From positions 1 through 56,786 of the forward strand of contig JANQES010000053.1 in assembly GCA_028278205.1 (NCBI GenBank): a stretch of DNA of 56,786 nucleotides. The letters are read 5' to 3'. The position numbers and the translations under genes were made by a program. Positions within the stretch are counted from its first letter, which is position 1; each line of letters begins with the position of its first letter. Of the stretch, positions 43,961 through 53,084 are shown in pieces. Origin of the DNA: Rhodothermales bacterium (GTDB lineage Bacteria > Bacteroidota > Rhodothermia > Rhodothermales > Bin80). The notes beneath the pieces were generated by a model. That model was not told the origin of the DNA, made no database searches, and saw only the letters and a list, made by a program, of their open reading frames with translations.

Positions 43961-45913
43961 ATGGAAGCTCCTGAAAAGAAACGTTCTAAAGGTTCTCTTC
44001 ATAAAAAGCGGTCTTTTTTATCGTCGAGGCGTTCGCGTGACAACGAGGCGGCAGCCGCGATGTCGGCGTCGTTCGATGACCAGGAAGATGCGTCTATCGC
44101 GGAGTTTGACCCGATCAATCTCCGTGATCGTGTCGTTATTAAACTACTTTTCGATCAGGTCGTCCGGATCGAGCAGGTCCAGGATGCGTGGAAGAAATGG
44201 CGCGCACGTAAGGTGGCCGGCGAGACCCAGGATCTGTGGCGGGTCCTGGCCGAAGATCCGGGGTTGGATCGGGAGAAAATCTTTGCCGAGGCGGCTAATA
44301 TTTATGCCTTCAAGAAGTGTCCGATTTCCAAGGCGGACATGCAGGCGTTCCTGAATAATTCGTGGGATCGGTTCGAAAAAGAACAGTGGCAGGAGTTCGC
44401 CAGGCTCTACGTCTTGCCCGTGGCTGCCGGCGTCGAAAACAGCGGCGGCGAGTTGCAGTGGATCTTCGTCACGCACGATCCGCTTCGGGCCGTCGTCAAC
44501 CAGTTTCTCCGGTCGCTCAAGTTCAAGCGGTACGAAATTTATTATGTCTCGGAGTCGGTCATCCGCGAGTTGATCGATGCATCGATCCTCAACAAGAATG
44601 AGTTTTTAGAGCGGATCTCGCAGGATGAAATCGCCTATGATCTCGGCACGAGCTTCGAAGAAGAAGACACCGCCGTCGACGAAGATCTGCTGGTGGCCGA
44701 GATCAGCCGGTCGAAGCTCATCAACCTCTTCGAGGCGATGCTCGTCGAGGCGGTGCGTAAAGGCGTCTCGGACATCCACATCTTCCCGAATCACGGTCGC
44801 AAAGTCGAGATCCACTTTCGCACCGACGGCGACCTCAATCTGTGGCACACCGAAGACCGTTTGCATCCCGAAGCGTTCCTGGCCGTCATCAAAGACAACG
44901 TGATGAACGTGGACCGCTTCGAGCGCGATACGGCCCAGGACGGCTTCGTCCAGCGGAACATCGACGACGCGCTCATCCGGTTCCGTGTCTCGATCCTTCC
45001 GCTGGCCAGCGCCAACACGGACATCCGTAGCGAGAGTATCGTCATTCGTGTGCTCGACGACCGGAAGGTGATCCTCGACCTCAAAAAGATCGGCCTTCAA
45101 CAGGTTGCCTACGAGCGGTTCCAGCACGCCATCCGCCAGCCCTACGGCATGGTCATCCTCACCGGCCCGACGGGTTCGGGTAAGACCACCACGCTGTATG
45201 CGTCATTGCAACAGGTGGTCTCGCCCAAGCGCAACGTGCTCACGGTCGAAGATCCGGTCGAATATATTCTGCCGGGTGTGCGCCAGATCAAGCTCAGCCA
45301 CAAACTGGGTCTGGAGGGCGCGCTTCGCTCCATCCTCCGGCACGACCCCGACATCGTGATGGTCGGTGAGATGCGTGACAAGCCGACCGCCGAACTGGCC
45401 ATTAAGCTCGCCAACACGGGCCACCTTACGTTTTCGACGCTGCACACCAACGACGCGCCGAGCGCCATCAGCCGTCTTTACAAGATGGGCATCGAGCCGT
45501 TCCTGATCGCCTATGCCATCAACCTCGTCGTGGCCCAGCGTCTGATCCGGCGGCTCTGCCCGGATTGCAAGGTGCCGCTCAAAGAGTACGACCATACGCT
45601 GATGGAACGGCTGGGCTTCTCAGAAGAGGAGATGCCTGATCTGAAGCTATACACCCACAGCGGCGATGAGAAATGCACCACCTGCGGTGGTCACGGCTAC
45701 AAGGGTCGGCGTGCTATCACCGAGACGCTGCTCTTCACGCCGGAGATTCGCGGCAAGATCGTCGAATCTAAAGAAACGATCAATGAAGATGATCTGCGCG
45801 ACACCGCCGTCAAGGAAGGTATGTTTACCCTGCAACAGTCAGCCCTTCAGGTCGTCAGAGATGGCGATACGTCGCTGCACGAAATGATGCGCGTGGTCTT
45901 TACGGAACTCTAG
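43961..45913 (+). CDS. GspE/PilB-type ATPase
   Basis: A 650-residue cytoplasmic hexameric ATPase of type IV pilus or type II secretion systems. The N-terminal GspE-N/MshEN-type domain (about 50-190) is followed by the ATPase domain: Walker A GPTGSGKTTTLY (residues 402-413), Asp box LTVEDPVEY, Walker B-like DPDIVMVGEMRD and His box TLHTNDAPSAI. The zinc tetracysteine is present (C533, C536, C572, C575). The basic N-terminal leader (KKRSKGSLHKKR) is unusual. No pilin or secretin is adjacent. The following hairpin terminates it. Confidence 0.9.
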   Translation: MEAPEKKRSKGSLHKKRSFLSSRRSRDNEAAAAMSASFDDQEDASIAEFDPINLRDRVVIKLLFDQVVRIEQVQDAWKKWRARKVAGETQDLWRVLAEDPGLDREKIFAEAANIYAFKKCPISKADMQAFLNNSWDRFEKEQWQEFARLYVLPVAAGVENSGGELQWIFVTHDPLRAVVNQFLRSLKFKRYEIYYVSESVIRELIDASILNKNEFLERISQDEIAYDLGTSFEEEDTAVDEDLLVAEISRSKLINLFEAMLVEAVRKGVSDIHIFPNHGRKVEIHFRTDGDLNLWHTEDRLHPEAFLAVIKDNVMNVDRFERDTAQDGFVQRNIDDALIRFRVSILPLASANTDIRSESIVIRVLDDRKVILDLKKIGLQQVAYERFQHAIRQPYGMVILTGPTGSGKTTTLYASLQQVVSPKRNVLTVEDPVEYILPGVRQIKLSHKLGLEGALRSILRHDPDIVMVGEMRDKPTAELAIKLANTGHLTFSTLHTNDAPSAISRLYKMGIEPFLIAYAINLVVAQRLIRRLCPDCKVPLKEYDHTLMERLGFSEEEMPDLKLYTHSGDEKCTTCGGHGYKGRRAITETLLFTPEIRGKIVESKETINEDDLRDTAVKEGMFTLQQSALQVVRDGDTSLHEMMRVVFTEL

Positions 45914-45932
45914 AATATCATTTCAATCATAC

Positions 45933-45967
45933 AAAAAAGGCTTCCACAACGCGTGGAGGCCTTTTTT
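45933..45967. terminator. Intrinsic bidirectional terminator between the GspE ATPase and rpmA
   Basis: AAAAAAGGCTTCCAC and GTGGAGGCCTTTTTT pair with one mismatch around an AACGC loop, with A and T runs at the ends. Confidence 0.85.
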
Positions 45968-45973
45968 ATGTTT

Positions 45974-46044
45974 GCGTACTGCGTCCTTCGTATTGCGTAA
46001 AGGTGTCTTGCTTAACGAAGTACGCAATACGAAATACGCATCAC
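45974..46044. repeat. TACGAAGTACGC palindrome, second copy
   Basis: TGCGTACTGCGTCCTTCGTATTGCGTA on the left mirrors AACGAAGTACGCAATACGAAATACGCATCACGC. Same words as 3568-3642. It abuts the rpmA stop codon. Confidence 0.72.
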
Positions 46045-46045
46045 G

Positions 46046-46300
46046 CTAAACCGGATCGACGTGGACGAGTTTGCGGTTGTTGCGCGTGGTAGAGAAGCGC
46101 ACCGTGCCGTCGGCTTTGGCGAAGAGCGTGTCGTCGCCGCCGCGCCCGACGTTGTTGCCGGGGTGGAATTTGGTGCCGCGCTGGCGCACGATGATGCCGC
46201 CGGCCTGGATAACCTGGCCGCCGTAGACTTTGATGCCAAGCATCTTGGGGTTGGAGTCGCGGCCGTTTTTGGTTGAGCCTACGCCTTTCTTATGAGCCAT
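46046..46300 (-). CDS. rpmA: 50S ribosomal protein L27
   Basis: An 84-residue ribosomal protein at the peptidyl transferase region. Begins [16 protein letters not shown] and contains [23 protein letters not shown], typical of L27. Its N terminus starts directly, without the cleaved extension of Firmicutes. It lies 41 bases downstream of rplU in the conserved L21-L27 operon. Its stop codon lies near the word repeat at 45974-46044. Confidence 0.97.
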   Translation of the reverse strand: MAHKKGVGSTKNGRDSNPKMLGIKVYGGQVIQAGGIIVRQRGTKFHPGNNVGRGGDDTLFAKADGTVRFSTTRNNRKLVHVDPV

Positions 46301-46341
46301 ATCAACCTCTTGGTCTGAATCTGAACAGGGGCAACCGGTGC

Positions 46342-46725
46342 TTACTCGCCGGTTGCGTCGTCGCCGGTGTCGGCTTCTTCGGCGCCGTTGCCGGTGGCAG
46401 GTGCTGCGCCGCCGCCCGAAAGGGCTTCGACCAGGATCTGCGTGTAGCGCTGGCGATGGCCGCGCTTGACCTTGTATCGCTTCCGGCGCTTCTTTTTGAA
46501 GACGAGCACCTTGTCGCCTTTGACGTGGCCGAGGACGGTAGCCGTCACCGCCGCGCCGTTCACGGTCGGCGTACCGACTTCGATGGCGTCGCCGTCGGCC
46601 AAAAGCAGCACACGGTCGAAGGTGAGCGTGTCGTCGGCCTGGGCGTCGTCGAAGTAGGGGACGTAGAGCGTTTCCTGCTCGCGTACCTTATACTGTTTGC
46701 CTTTGATCTCTACAATAGCGTACAT
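46342..46725 (-). CDS. rplU: 50S ribosomal protein L21 with acidic tail
   Basis: A 127-residue L21. The core [22 protein letters not shown] and [23 protein letters not shown] match the family. The usual length is about 103; here residues 105-127 form a glycine/alanine/glutamate-rich tail ([14 protein letters not shown]), likely disordered and possibly contacting basic partners. An AGAGGA site precedes the start. It is first gene of rplU-rpmA. Confidence 0.96.
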   Translation of the reverse strand: MYAIVEIKGKQYKVREQETLYVPYFDDAQADDTLTFDRVLLLADGDAIEVGTPTVNGAAVTATVLGHVKGDKVLVFKKKRRKRYKVKRGHRQRYTQILVEALSGGGAAPATGNGAEEADTGDDATGE

Positions 46726-46815
46726 CCTGGTTCCTCTGCTTTGGGGCGCCGGGTTGGCTACCGACGCGAGAGTGTTCGGGATTTCGGAGTTTCAGCCCAA
46801 TAAAACGAGCGCGCC

Positions 46816-46844
46816 AAGATAAGGATCTCGGCACACGGAGTCAA
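46816..46844 (-). promoter_or_regulatory. Sigma70-like promoter upstream of rplU-rpmA
   Basis: On the minus strand TTGACT is followed after exactly 17 bases by TATCTT, about 90 bases before the rplU start. Good consensus for a ribosomal protein operon, though Bacteroidota often use a different pattern. Confidence 0.5.
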
Positions 46845-46866
46845 TCACGTTAAGACCGTAAGAAGA

Positions 46867-47526
46867 ATGACCATCACGCTGCCAGGAAGCGACCGGGCGC
46901 TGCGGCCCGGCAAAGTGTTGTGTATCGGGAAAAACTATGCAAAGCACGCCGCCGAGATGCAAAGCGCCGTGCCTACAGAACCCGTCGTGTTCCTCAAACC
47001 CGCCACCGCGCTCATCGGCGACGGCGAGACGGTGGTGCTGCCGCCGATGTCGCAAAACGTCCATCACGAGGTAGAACTGGTGGCGGTTATCGGGCGCGGT
47101 GGCAAAAACATCGCCGAAGCCGAGGCCCTGGACCACGTAGCCGCCTACGCCGTCGGGCTCGACATGACCGCGCGCGACCTTCAGTCAAAAGCCAAGCAAA
47201 AAGGCCATCCCTGGAGCATCGCTAAAGGCTTCGACACGTTTGCCCCGCTCGGAAATCTCGCGCCTGCCGAAGCGGTGCCCAATCCGCAAGACCTGCACAT
47301 CAGCCTGATGGTTTCGGGCGAGAAACGCCAGCACGGCCACACCGGCGCCATGGTTTTTCGCCTCGCCACGCTCATCGCCTACTGCTCGCGCATCTACACG
47401 CTCGATCCGGGCGATTTGCTTTACACCGGCACGCCCGAAGGCGTCGGCCCCGTCGAAGACGGCGACGTGCTGGAGGCGACATGTACCGGCCTGCCGTCGC
47501 TACGGGTGACGGTGCGGCGTGATTAG
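46867..47526 (+). CDS. Fumarylacetoacetate hydrolase family protein
   Basis: A 219-residue FAH-family enzyme of the FAHD1-like short type. Marks: VLCIGKNYAKHAAEM near residue 18, HHEVELVAVIGRG with metal-binding glutamates, YAVGLDMTARDLQ, and the C-terminal LLYTGTPEGVGPVEDGD. Members are Mg/Mn-dependent hydrolases or decarboxylases of oxaloacetate and acylpyruvates; specificity cannot be read here. It diverges from rplU and overlaps tail to tail by four bases (TTAG) with the next gene on the other strand. Confidence 0.9.
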   Translation: MTITLPGSDRALRPGKVLCIGKNYAKHAAEMQSAVPTEPVVFLKPATALIGDGETVVLPPMSQNVHHEVELVAVIGRGGKNIAEAEALDHVAAYAVGLDMTARDLQSKAKQKGHPWSIAKGFDTFAPLGNLAPAEAVPNPQDLHISLMVSGEKRQHGHTGAMVFRLATLIAYCSRIYTLDPGDLLYTGTPEGVGPVEDGDVLEATCTGLPSLRVTVRRD

Positions 47527-48095
47527 ACAGCACCGTCGCCGGTCGGGGGGTAGAGATGAGGTTCACGACGGTCCCATTTAAACGGATATCCATGCTGATC
47601 CCAACGGATAATTACCTTCTCATCAGCATTCATCCGTTTTATTAGGCGCGGGATCTCCGTCTGTGCAAAGTCCAGACTTCTCAGATGGCAAAACATGACT
47701 AGAGAGCCTGGCCTTCCAGCGCTCATTCCGCCCATTCTGCCTGCATTGCGAGATCGAATCAGGTTGCCGATAGCTTGATGTAAGTTATGATATTTTTTTT
47801 CTCGATCTCCACTAAGTAAACCTTTCACATGAGGAAACTCGATTTCAACGGAATACAAATCGGTCATGACGGAGAAGTGTTCATCCTGATCGAGGAGGAT
47901 GTCAGTAGCTTGCTCGGCGGCAAATTCTAAGATCTCAATTTCTCGATCCTCATCGTCCGGCACAACGATATTCAACCACGTACTGTCGGGATCCGCCGGG
48001 CTTTCGATAAGCCCGATGGGTTCGATTTCGGGAAATTTCTCTTTCAGGCTCTGGTAGAGTTCCTGAGCCAACGTTTCTTGCTTTTTCGTGATCAT
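47523..48095 (-). CDS. Uncharacterised protein paired with UPF0332-like HEPN protein
   Basis: A 190-residue protein. Residues 1-105 (ELYQSLKEKFPEIEPIGLIES, WLNIVVPDDEDREIEILEFAAE) look like an alpha/beta domain; the rest is less regular and ends WDRREPHLYPPTGDGAV. I do not recognise a family. It follows the HEPN gene by two bases on the same strand, so they form a unit. No nucleotidyltransferase motif (GSxxxG) is seen, so it is not a MNT partner. GC is lower than the surroundings. Shares a four-base overlap with the converging FAH gene. Confidence 0.68.
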   Translation of the reverse strand: MITKKQETLAQELYQSLKEKFPEIEPIGLIESPADPDSTWLNIVVPDDEDREIEILEFAAEQATDILLDQDEHFSVMTDLYSVEIEFPHVKGLLSGDREKKYHNLHQAIGNLIRSRNAGRMGGMSAGRPGSLVMFCHLRSLDFAQTEIPRLIKRMNADEKVIIRWDQHGYPFKWDRREPHLYPPTGDGAV

Positions 48096-48097
48096 CG

Positions 48098-48466
48098 CTA
48101 GGGCTCAAGGTGTTGAGTGACCGCGCCGACGAATTCAAGTGCTCTCTTCAATTGCCTCTGTGCTACTTTCTTGCTAACATCAACCGTTTTATAATCAGCC
48201 TTGTTTCGAACTTCTTGCATATCCAGCAGGTAAGACTTCAGTTTGCCAGGATAAACTTTGCGTCTCTGAATGAGTTCACGAGAGAATTCGGCTTGTACGC
48301 TTTTATGACTCGTAGTCGGCTTTTTGATGTCAGAAATCGCAGCGATGGCAGCGTGAAAAGCAGCATAATACGCCCGATTCGCGCAAGCGTTGTAGAAACC
48401 TGCATCGAACAGCACTCTTGCTGCTCTGAGGTTCTCTTTGGCTTTCTCTAGATAAATTGTCTCCAC
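48098..48466 (-). CDS. HEPN domain protein, UPF0332-like
   Basis: A 122-residue helical protein. The HEPN signature is ACANRAYYAAFHAAIAAI (about 27-44), then HKSVQAEFSRELI and VRNKADYKTVDVSKKVA near the C terminus. In toxin HEPN proteins the last region carries R-x4-6-H; here the position after RNKA is aspartate-tyrosine, so the catalytic histidine is absent and RNase activity is doubtful, as in many UPF0332 members. Begins the two-gene unit with the 190-residue protein. Low GC, so probably acquired. Confidence 0.78.
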   Translation of the reverse strand: METIYLEKAKENLRAARVLFDAGFYNACANRAYYAAFHAAIAAISDIKKPTTSHKSVQAEFSRELIQRRKVYPGKLKSYLLDMQEVRNKADYKTVDVSKKVAQRQLKRALEFVGAVTQHLEP

Positions 48467-48532
48467 TGCTCAGAAACGCTGTTCGACAAAGGAATCCGCT
48501 GCAAGATAAGAATTAAAAGCGGTGGGCGTTCG

Positions 48533-50830
48533 TCAAGCAGCCAGCGAGGTGGGGCTGTCGTCGGCGGCGAAGAAGGCGAGGACGCTGTCGAGTTCTTTTT
48601 GGATGGTCTCGATGTAGACGGACGAGGGTTGCTGGGCGTATTCGAGCAGGCGGCATTGCTCGGCCAGCCGCAGCGCGCCAAACATCTGGCTGCTCGACTT
48701 GAGCGTGTGCGCCAGCCGGCACAGCGTGGCCGTTTCGCCGGCCCGGAGCGCGCCGTCCATTTCTGTGACCATCACCCCGGCGTTTTCCAGGTACGACGAC
48801 GTCAGGTCGTCGGCGATGACCTCGTCGCCGCTGCAGAGGACGGTGCGGAAGTGAGCCAGCACGCCGTGGTCGATGGTGGGAAGATCGACGGCCAGCAGGT
48901 CGAGTTCGTCGTCCGTCGCCACGCCGAATTCGGCCATCTCTTCGGCAAAACTCGTCGCTGCCGACGGGCACTTGCGCAGGGTTTCGATGAGCGCGTCGAA
49001 CTCCACCGGCTTGCTGACGAAGTCGTCCATGCCGGCTTCGAGGCAGGTGACCCGGTCGGTGTCGAGGGCGCTGGCCGTCATGGCGACGATGCGGGGGCGA
49101 TGCGCCCGGGAATATGTTTCGATGATCGCGCGGGTGGCTTCGAGGCCGTCCATCTCCGGCATCTGCACGTCCATCAACACCACGTCGTAGGCCTGGCGTT
49201 CGAGCGCGTCGAGGACTTCGTAGCCGTTGGCGGCGAGGTCGGCGCGGAAGCCCAGGCGTTCGAGCAGGCGCATCGCCACTTTCTGGTTGACCACGTTGTC
49301 TTCGGCCAGCAGGATGCGCAGCGGCAGTTCCTCGGCCAGGTTGGGCAGCCCTTCGGCGTCGTCACCATCGCCCGCTGCAGCCTTGTCTTTGTCGAAAAGG
49401 CTGCTGAACTCGGCAAAGAGTTGCGAGGGTTTGAGCGGCTTGTAGAGGAACGCGTTGACGTCGAGTTCGCGAGTGCGCTCCTGGTAGGCCGGGTCGTATA
49501 CCGACGAGAGCATCATCATCGGCAGCGCGGCGTGCGGCGAATGGGCTTTGATGGCTTCGGCCAGCGCCAGGCCGTCCATCCTGGGCATATGCACGTCCAG
49601 CAGCGCCACGTCGAACGCCGCTTCTTCGTCGAGGAGTTCGAGTGCCTTGGCCCCGGACGCCGCCTCGACGGGCACCATGCCCCATTTTTGCGTCAGGATC
49701 CGGAGGATCTTCCGGTTGGTCGAGTTGTCATCGACGATGAGCACCCGCTTGCCTTTCAGGTGCAGCTGCTCGCGTTGGAGGGAATGATCGGGCGTAGCGC
49801 GAGCCGGCTCGGCCTGAATCGTAAAGTGGAACGTGGAGCCCCGGCCTTCCGCGCTATCGACCCAGATGCGCCCGCCCATCAACGCCACCAGATGCTTGCT
49901 GATAGCCAGGCCCAGCCCCGTGCCGCCGAAACGACGCGTGGTGGTGACGTCGGCCTGCGTGAAGGGTTGGAAGAGGTGTTCCAGGCGCTCCGCCGGGATG
50001 CCCATGCCGGTATCGCGCACCGAGACGTGGAGTTCGTAGACCGGCTTCTTGGCCTGCTCGTCGAGCAGTTGGCTTTCTACTTCCACCACGATCTCGCCGT
50101 CTTCGGTGAATTTGACGGCGTTCGAAAGCAGGTTGGCAAGGACCTGCCGCACACGCGTGACGTCGCCCAGAAGGTGTTCAGGGGTGCCTTCGTGGATAAA
50201 ATAGGCCAGTTCGATTTCTTTTTCGGCAGCCTGCAACGACACCAGGTCGAGCGTGTCTTCGATGGCTTTGCGCAGGACAAACGGATAGGTCTCCAGTTCC
50301 AGCTTGCCCGAATCGATCTTGGAAAAGTCGAGGATGGCGTTGATGACCGTCAGGAGCGTGTCGCCGCTGGTGCGGATGGTCTCGACGAACTCGCGTTGCT
50401 GGGGTCCCAGGCGGGTGTCGAGCAGCAGGCTGGTCATGCCGATGACCCCGTTCATGGGGGTCCGGATCTCGTGGCTCATATTGGCCAGGAAGGCGCTGCG
50501 GGCGCGCGAGGCCGCCTGAGACTGGTCGAGCGCCTCACTGAGCGAGGCCGTCCGCTCTTCGATGACGGCTTCCTGCTGGTCCAGAATCTGCTGAAGCCGG
50601 TCTTGCCGCACGCCGGCTAAGCTGGCAAAAAGCCCTAACCAACACGGCGACGCATCGATTATCCACAACAATACATTCGACGCTTGCGCAGCGAAAAGAT
50701 TGGACAGCGAGATCGATCCATACATTTGCAAGGCGGCCATCATGGTAGCGATGACCGGAAAGATCAGCCCGAAAAGAACGCCGTAAAGCGCATAGGTATG
50801 AGCTGCTTTTTTAAAAGGACCAAGTTGCAT
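48533..50830 (-). CDS. Hybrid histidine kinase with two receivers and HPt
   Basis: A 765-residue membrane kinase with a full phosphorelay. Two N-terminal membrane segments (about 14-36 and 52-72) leave almost no periplasmic loop, then a short coiled coil. HisKA with H120 ([12 protein letters not shown]), HATPase (N237, [16 protein letters not shown]), receiver 1 (D412, K464), receiver 2 (D554, K607) and HPt H708 ([13 protein letters not shown]). The layout resembles BarA/ArcB-type sensors. With no sensor domain outside the membrane, it may read membrane or cytoplasmic state. No response regulator with an output domain is nearby. Confidence 0.93.
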   Translation of the reverse strand: MQLGPFKKAAHTYALYGVLFGLIFPVIATMMAALQMYGSISLSNLFAAQASNVLLWIIDASPCWLGLFASLAGVRQDRLQQILDQQEAVIEERTASLSEALDQSQAASRARSAFLANMSHEIRTPMNGVIGMTSLLLDTRLGPQQREFVETIRTSGDTLLTVINAILDFSKIDSGKLELETYPFVLRKAIEDTLDLVSLQAAEKEIELAYFIHEGTPEHLLGDVTRVRQVLANLLSNAVKFTEDGEIVVEVESQLLDEQAKKPVYELHVSVRDTGMGIPAERLEHLFQPFTQADVTTTRRFGGTGLGLAISKHLVALMGGRIWVDSAEGRGSTFHFTIQAEPARATPDHSLQREQLHLKGKRVLIVDDNSTNRKILRILTQKWGMVPVEAASGAKALELLDEEAAFDVALLDVHMPRMDGLALAEAIKAHSPHAALPMMMLSSVYDPAYQERTRELDVNAFLYKPLKPSQLFAEFSSLFDKDKAAAGDGDDAEGLPNLAEELPLRILLAEDNVVNQKVAMRLLERLGFRADLAANGYEVLDALERQAYDVVLMDVQMPEMDGLEATRAIIETYSRAHRPRIVAMTASALDTDRVTCLEAGMDDFVSKPVEFDALIETLRKCPSAATSFAEEMAEFGVATDDELDLLAVDLPTIDHGVLAHFRTVLCSGDEVIADDLTSSYLENAGVMVTEMDGALRAGETATLCRLAHTLKSSSQMFGALRLAEQCRLLEYAQQPSSVYIETIQKELDSVLAFFAADDSPTSLAA

Positions 50831-50982
50831 GAGATTGTATGACCAACAGGGGAGATTATAACGCAGGCACTACCGCCTGTATCGTTTCTTTGGGGGGTGG
50901 ACTAAAGGGCTCAGACAAAAGATATAAGGAACAATCTCGGCGTCTTGCCTTGAAAGTTATACACTTCTGGCCATACCGCTCA

Positions 50983-51216
50983 ATGACCATGACAAAGCTC
51001 ACTATCAGCGAAGCCCAAGATCGTCTTCAGGAGATCCTCGACGAAGGAGCCAAAGGCAAAGAGATCGAGATCACAACTGGCGACGGAACGACGTATCGCG
51101 TTGCCGTAACCGTGCGTCCTGCCACGCAGCGTACGGAGCGTATCCCCGATTTGCATCCCGGCTCCTTCACGAGGAGCGACGATTTTAACGAGGAACTCCC
51201 TGAATCTTTCTGGTAG
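50983..51216 (+). CDS. Orphan antitoxin-like protein
   Basis: A 77-residue protein from MTMTKL. It resembles Phd/VapB-class antitoxins: an N-terminal TISEAQDRLQEILDEGAKGK segment, a small beta part, then DLHPGSFTRSDDFNEELPESFW, the acidic tail usually seen before a PIN-domain toxin. No toxin gene follows; the next gene is on the opposite strand. Either the toxin was lost or this is a free antitoxin. Lower GC than neighbouring kinases. Confidence 0.6.
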   Translation: MTMTKLTISEAQDRLQEILDEGAKGKEIEITTGDGTTYRVAVTVRPATQRTERIPDLHPGSFTRSDDFNEELPESFW

Positions 51217-51224
51217 GAATCCAA

Positions 51225-51494
51225 TCATTCCTGCTTTCCCTTTTTTTCCTGATCATCTTTTTCTCGCTGTCGCAAAATAGACCGAAGACTTATCAAAACG
51301 ACGAGTGCTACGGCAGGCATGGGATTATGCAGAGCGAAAACTCTACACAGCAAGATCGCTGTTAGATTGTTCACCCGAAGCTTGCCAAACGTGACGGCTT
51401 CTTCATTTAGAAAATTCAACAGCCACGATGTGTTCTTGGGTGGCTTTTCGATCTGGTGAGCTTGGTCTCGATTTGCTTTGCTGAGCTTTTCCAT
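51225..51494 (-). CDS. Small hypothetical membrane protein
   Basis: About 89 residues from MEKLSKANRD; an upstream start at 51554 adds a basic leader. Contains a hydrophobic stretch (NPMPAVALVVLISLRSIL) and a charged tail (RQREKDDQEKKGKQE). No family is recognised and the region is AT-richer than average. It is possibly part of the same acquired block as the antitoxin gene. Low certainty that it is expressed. Confidence 0.35.
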   Translation of the reverse strand: MEKLSKANRDQAHQIEKPPKNTSWLLNFLNEEAVTFGKLRVNNLTAILLCRVFALHNPMPAVALVVLISLRSILRQREKDDQEKKGKQE

Positions 51495-51559
51495 ACCGCT
51501 ATCCAGTCTGCGGTATGTGCGCCTTGGCCAACGAAAAAAGCCCTGACAACACACACCTT

Positions 51560-51945
51560 GCCGTTAAGTGCATGTTGTTGGGGCCTTTGGAAACCGTGTC
51601 CGGCTTCAAGGTACAGACATGTCAGAGGTATCGCAAATTAACTCGTAAGTCGTAGTCCGAATTATTTTGATCTAAAGTTCAGGTCAAGCAAACGACGTAA
51701 AAGTCTATCGGACGTCGACTGAAAGTTTTTTGACGTCGCAAAATATTTTCGCGTTTGCTCGTTCCCACGGTCTCCGTGGGAATGCAGAACCGGACGCTCC
51801 CGCGTCCGAGAATCGACACGGTAGCGTTTCAAAAAAGCAAGGGGACGCAGGAGCGTCCCAGACTGCATTCCCACGCAGGAGCGTGGGAACGAAGAGTCCG
51901 AGAAGAAGGGGGTCAGCAAAGAGAAGAGGTTATTTCTGGACAGCC
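51560..51945. repeat. GTTCCCACG palindrome cluster
   Basis: Hairpins GTTCCCACGG/CCGTGGGAA (51761-51783), CGGACGC/GCGTCCG, GGGACGC/GCGTCCC and TTCCCACGC/GCGTGGGAA are arranged so that the first and last also pair across the cluster (51759-51892). The GTTCCCACG...CGTGGGAAC pattern is familiar from repeats in many bacterial phyla. No gene is seen. Confidence 0.75.
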
Positions 51946-52980
51946 CTAAGCCACAATCGTCTTGGCAAACAGCCGGTGCATCACCGCCAGCGCCGATTCG
52001 ATGTCGTCCATCGATACGTCGCGGTGGGTGGTGGCGCGGATGGTGGCGGGGCCGAAGGGGACCATCGCCACGCCCTCGGCTTTGAGGGCTTCTAAAACCG
52101 GCATCGCCCCGCCCTCGGCGACGTCGAACATGACGATGTTGGTTTCGACGGTGGCGAGGTCGATGGAGAAAGCCGGCAACTCGGCGATACGTTCGGCGAG
52201 GCGGCGGGCTTTAGCGTGGTCTTCGGCCAGGTGCGGGCGGTGGTGTTCGAGCGCGTAGAGGCCCGCCGCCGCCAGGATACCCACCTGCCGCATCCCACCG
52301 CCCAGCATCTTACGATAGCGATGCGCAGACGTGATGAGGTCTTTCGACCCCGTCAAGACCGACCCGATGGGGGCGCCGAGGCCCTTCGAGAGGCAGACCA
52401 TGACGGTGTCGAAGAGCGCGGCGTAGTCTTTTTCGGGAATACCGGTGGCGGCGGTGGCGTTCCACAGGCGCGCGCCGTCGAGGTGAAGGCGCAGGTTGTG
52501 GGCGCGCGCTTCAGCCGCCAGCGCCTGTAGCCGGTCGAGGGGATAGATGATGCCGCCGGCTTTGTTGAGCGTGTTTTCGAGACAGAGCAGGCGCGAGGGC
52601 GATTCCCAGTAATACCCGGCCCGGACGGCGCCGCGCACTTGCTCGACGGTGAGGATACCGCCCTCGCCGTCGAGCACGTTGAGCACGACGCCCGAAAGCA
52701 CACCCGGCGCCCCCGATTCATAGTTGAAGATGTGGCAGGTGCGCTCGACGATCACCTCGTCGCCCGGCTGCGTATGCACTTTGAGGCCGAGTTGGTTGCC
52801 CATCATCCCGGAGGGCACAAAGAGTGCAGCCTCTTTGCCCAGCAACGTCGCCACGGTCTCCTGAAGTCGGTTGGCCGTTGGGTCTTCGCCAAAGACGTCG
52901 TCGCCCACTTCGGCTTCGTACATGGCCCGGCGCATCCCTTCGGGCGGTCTCGTCACCGTATCGCTACGCAGATCAATCAT
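51946..52980 (-). CDS. ltaE: Low-specificity L-threonine aldolase
   Basis: A 344-residue PLP enzyme splitting threonine or allo-threonine to glycine and acetaldehyde, started at [20 protein letters not shown], which is the standard N terminus. The lysine is in [47 protein letters not shown], and [11 protein letters not shown] carry the cofactor contacts. Full length. An upstream in-frame extension to 53016 runs through GATTTTGG repeat words and was rejected. Downstream is the GTTCCCACG repeat cluster. Confidence 0.93.
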   Translation of the reverse strand: MIDLRSDTVTRPPEGMRRAMYEAEVGDDVFGEDPTANRLQETVATLLGKEAALFVPSGMMGNQLGLKVHTQPGDEVIVERTCHIFNYESGAPGVLSGVVLNVLDGEGGILTVEQVRGAVRAGYYWESPSRLLCLENTLNKAGGIIYPLDRLQALAAEARAHNLRLHLDGARLWNATAATGIPEKDYAALFDTVMVCLSKGLGAPIGSVLTGSKDLITSAHRYRKMLGGGMRQVGILAAAGLYALEHHRPHLAEDHAKARRLAERIAELPAFSIDLATVETNIVMFDVAEGGAMPVLEALKAEGVAMVPFGPATIRATTHRDVSMDDIESALAVMHRLFAKTIVA

Positions 52981-53083
52981 TGGATTTTGGATGGCGGGTT
53001 CGGGGTTTATTGTCATGCAAAAGCAACATGATATCCCTGACTACTTAAAATCCAAAATCCGCAATCCAAAATCCAAAATTGAA
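52979..53083. repeat. GATTTTGG-word element between threonine aldolase and mtgA
   Basis: TTGGATTTTGGATGGCGGGTT near 52980-53000 is mirrored by AATCCGCAATCCAAAATCCAAAATT at 53058-53082. It is a looser relative of the 16352 and 42270 elements without an inner terminator. It abuts the mtgA stop. Confidence 0.65.
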
Positions 53084-53084
53084 A

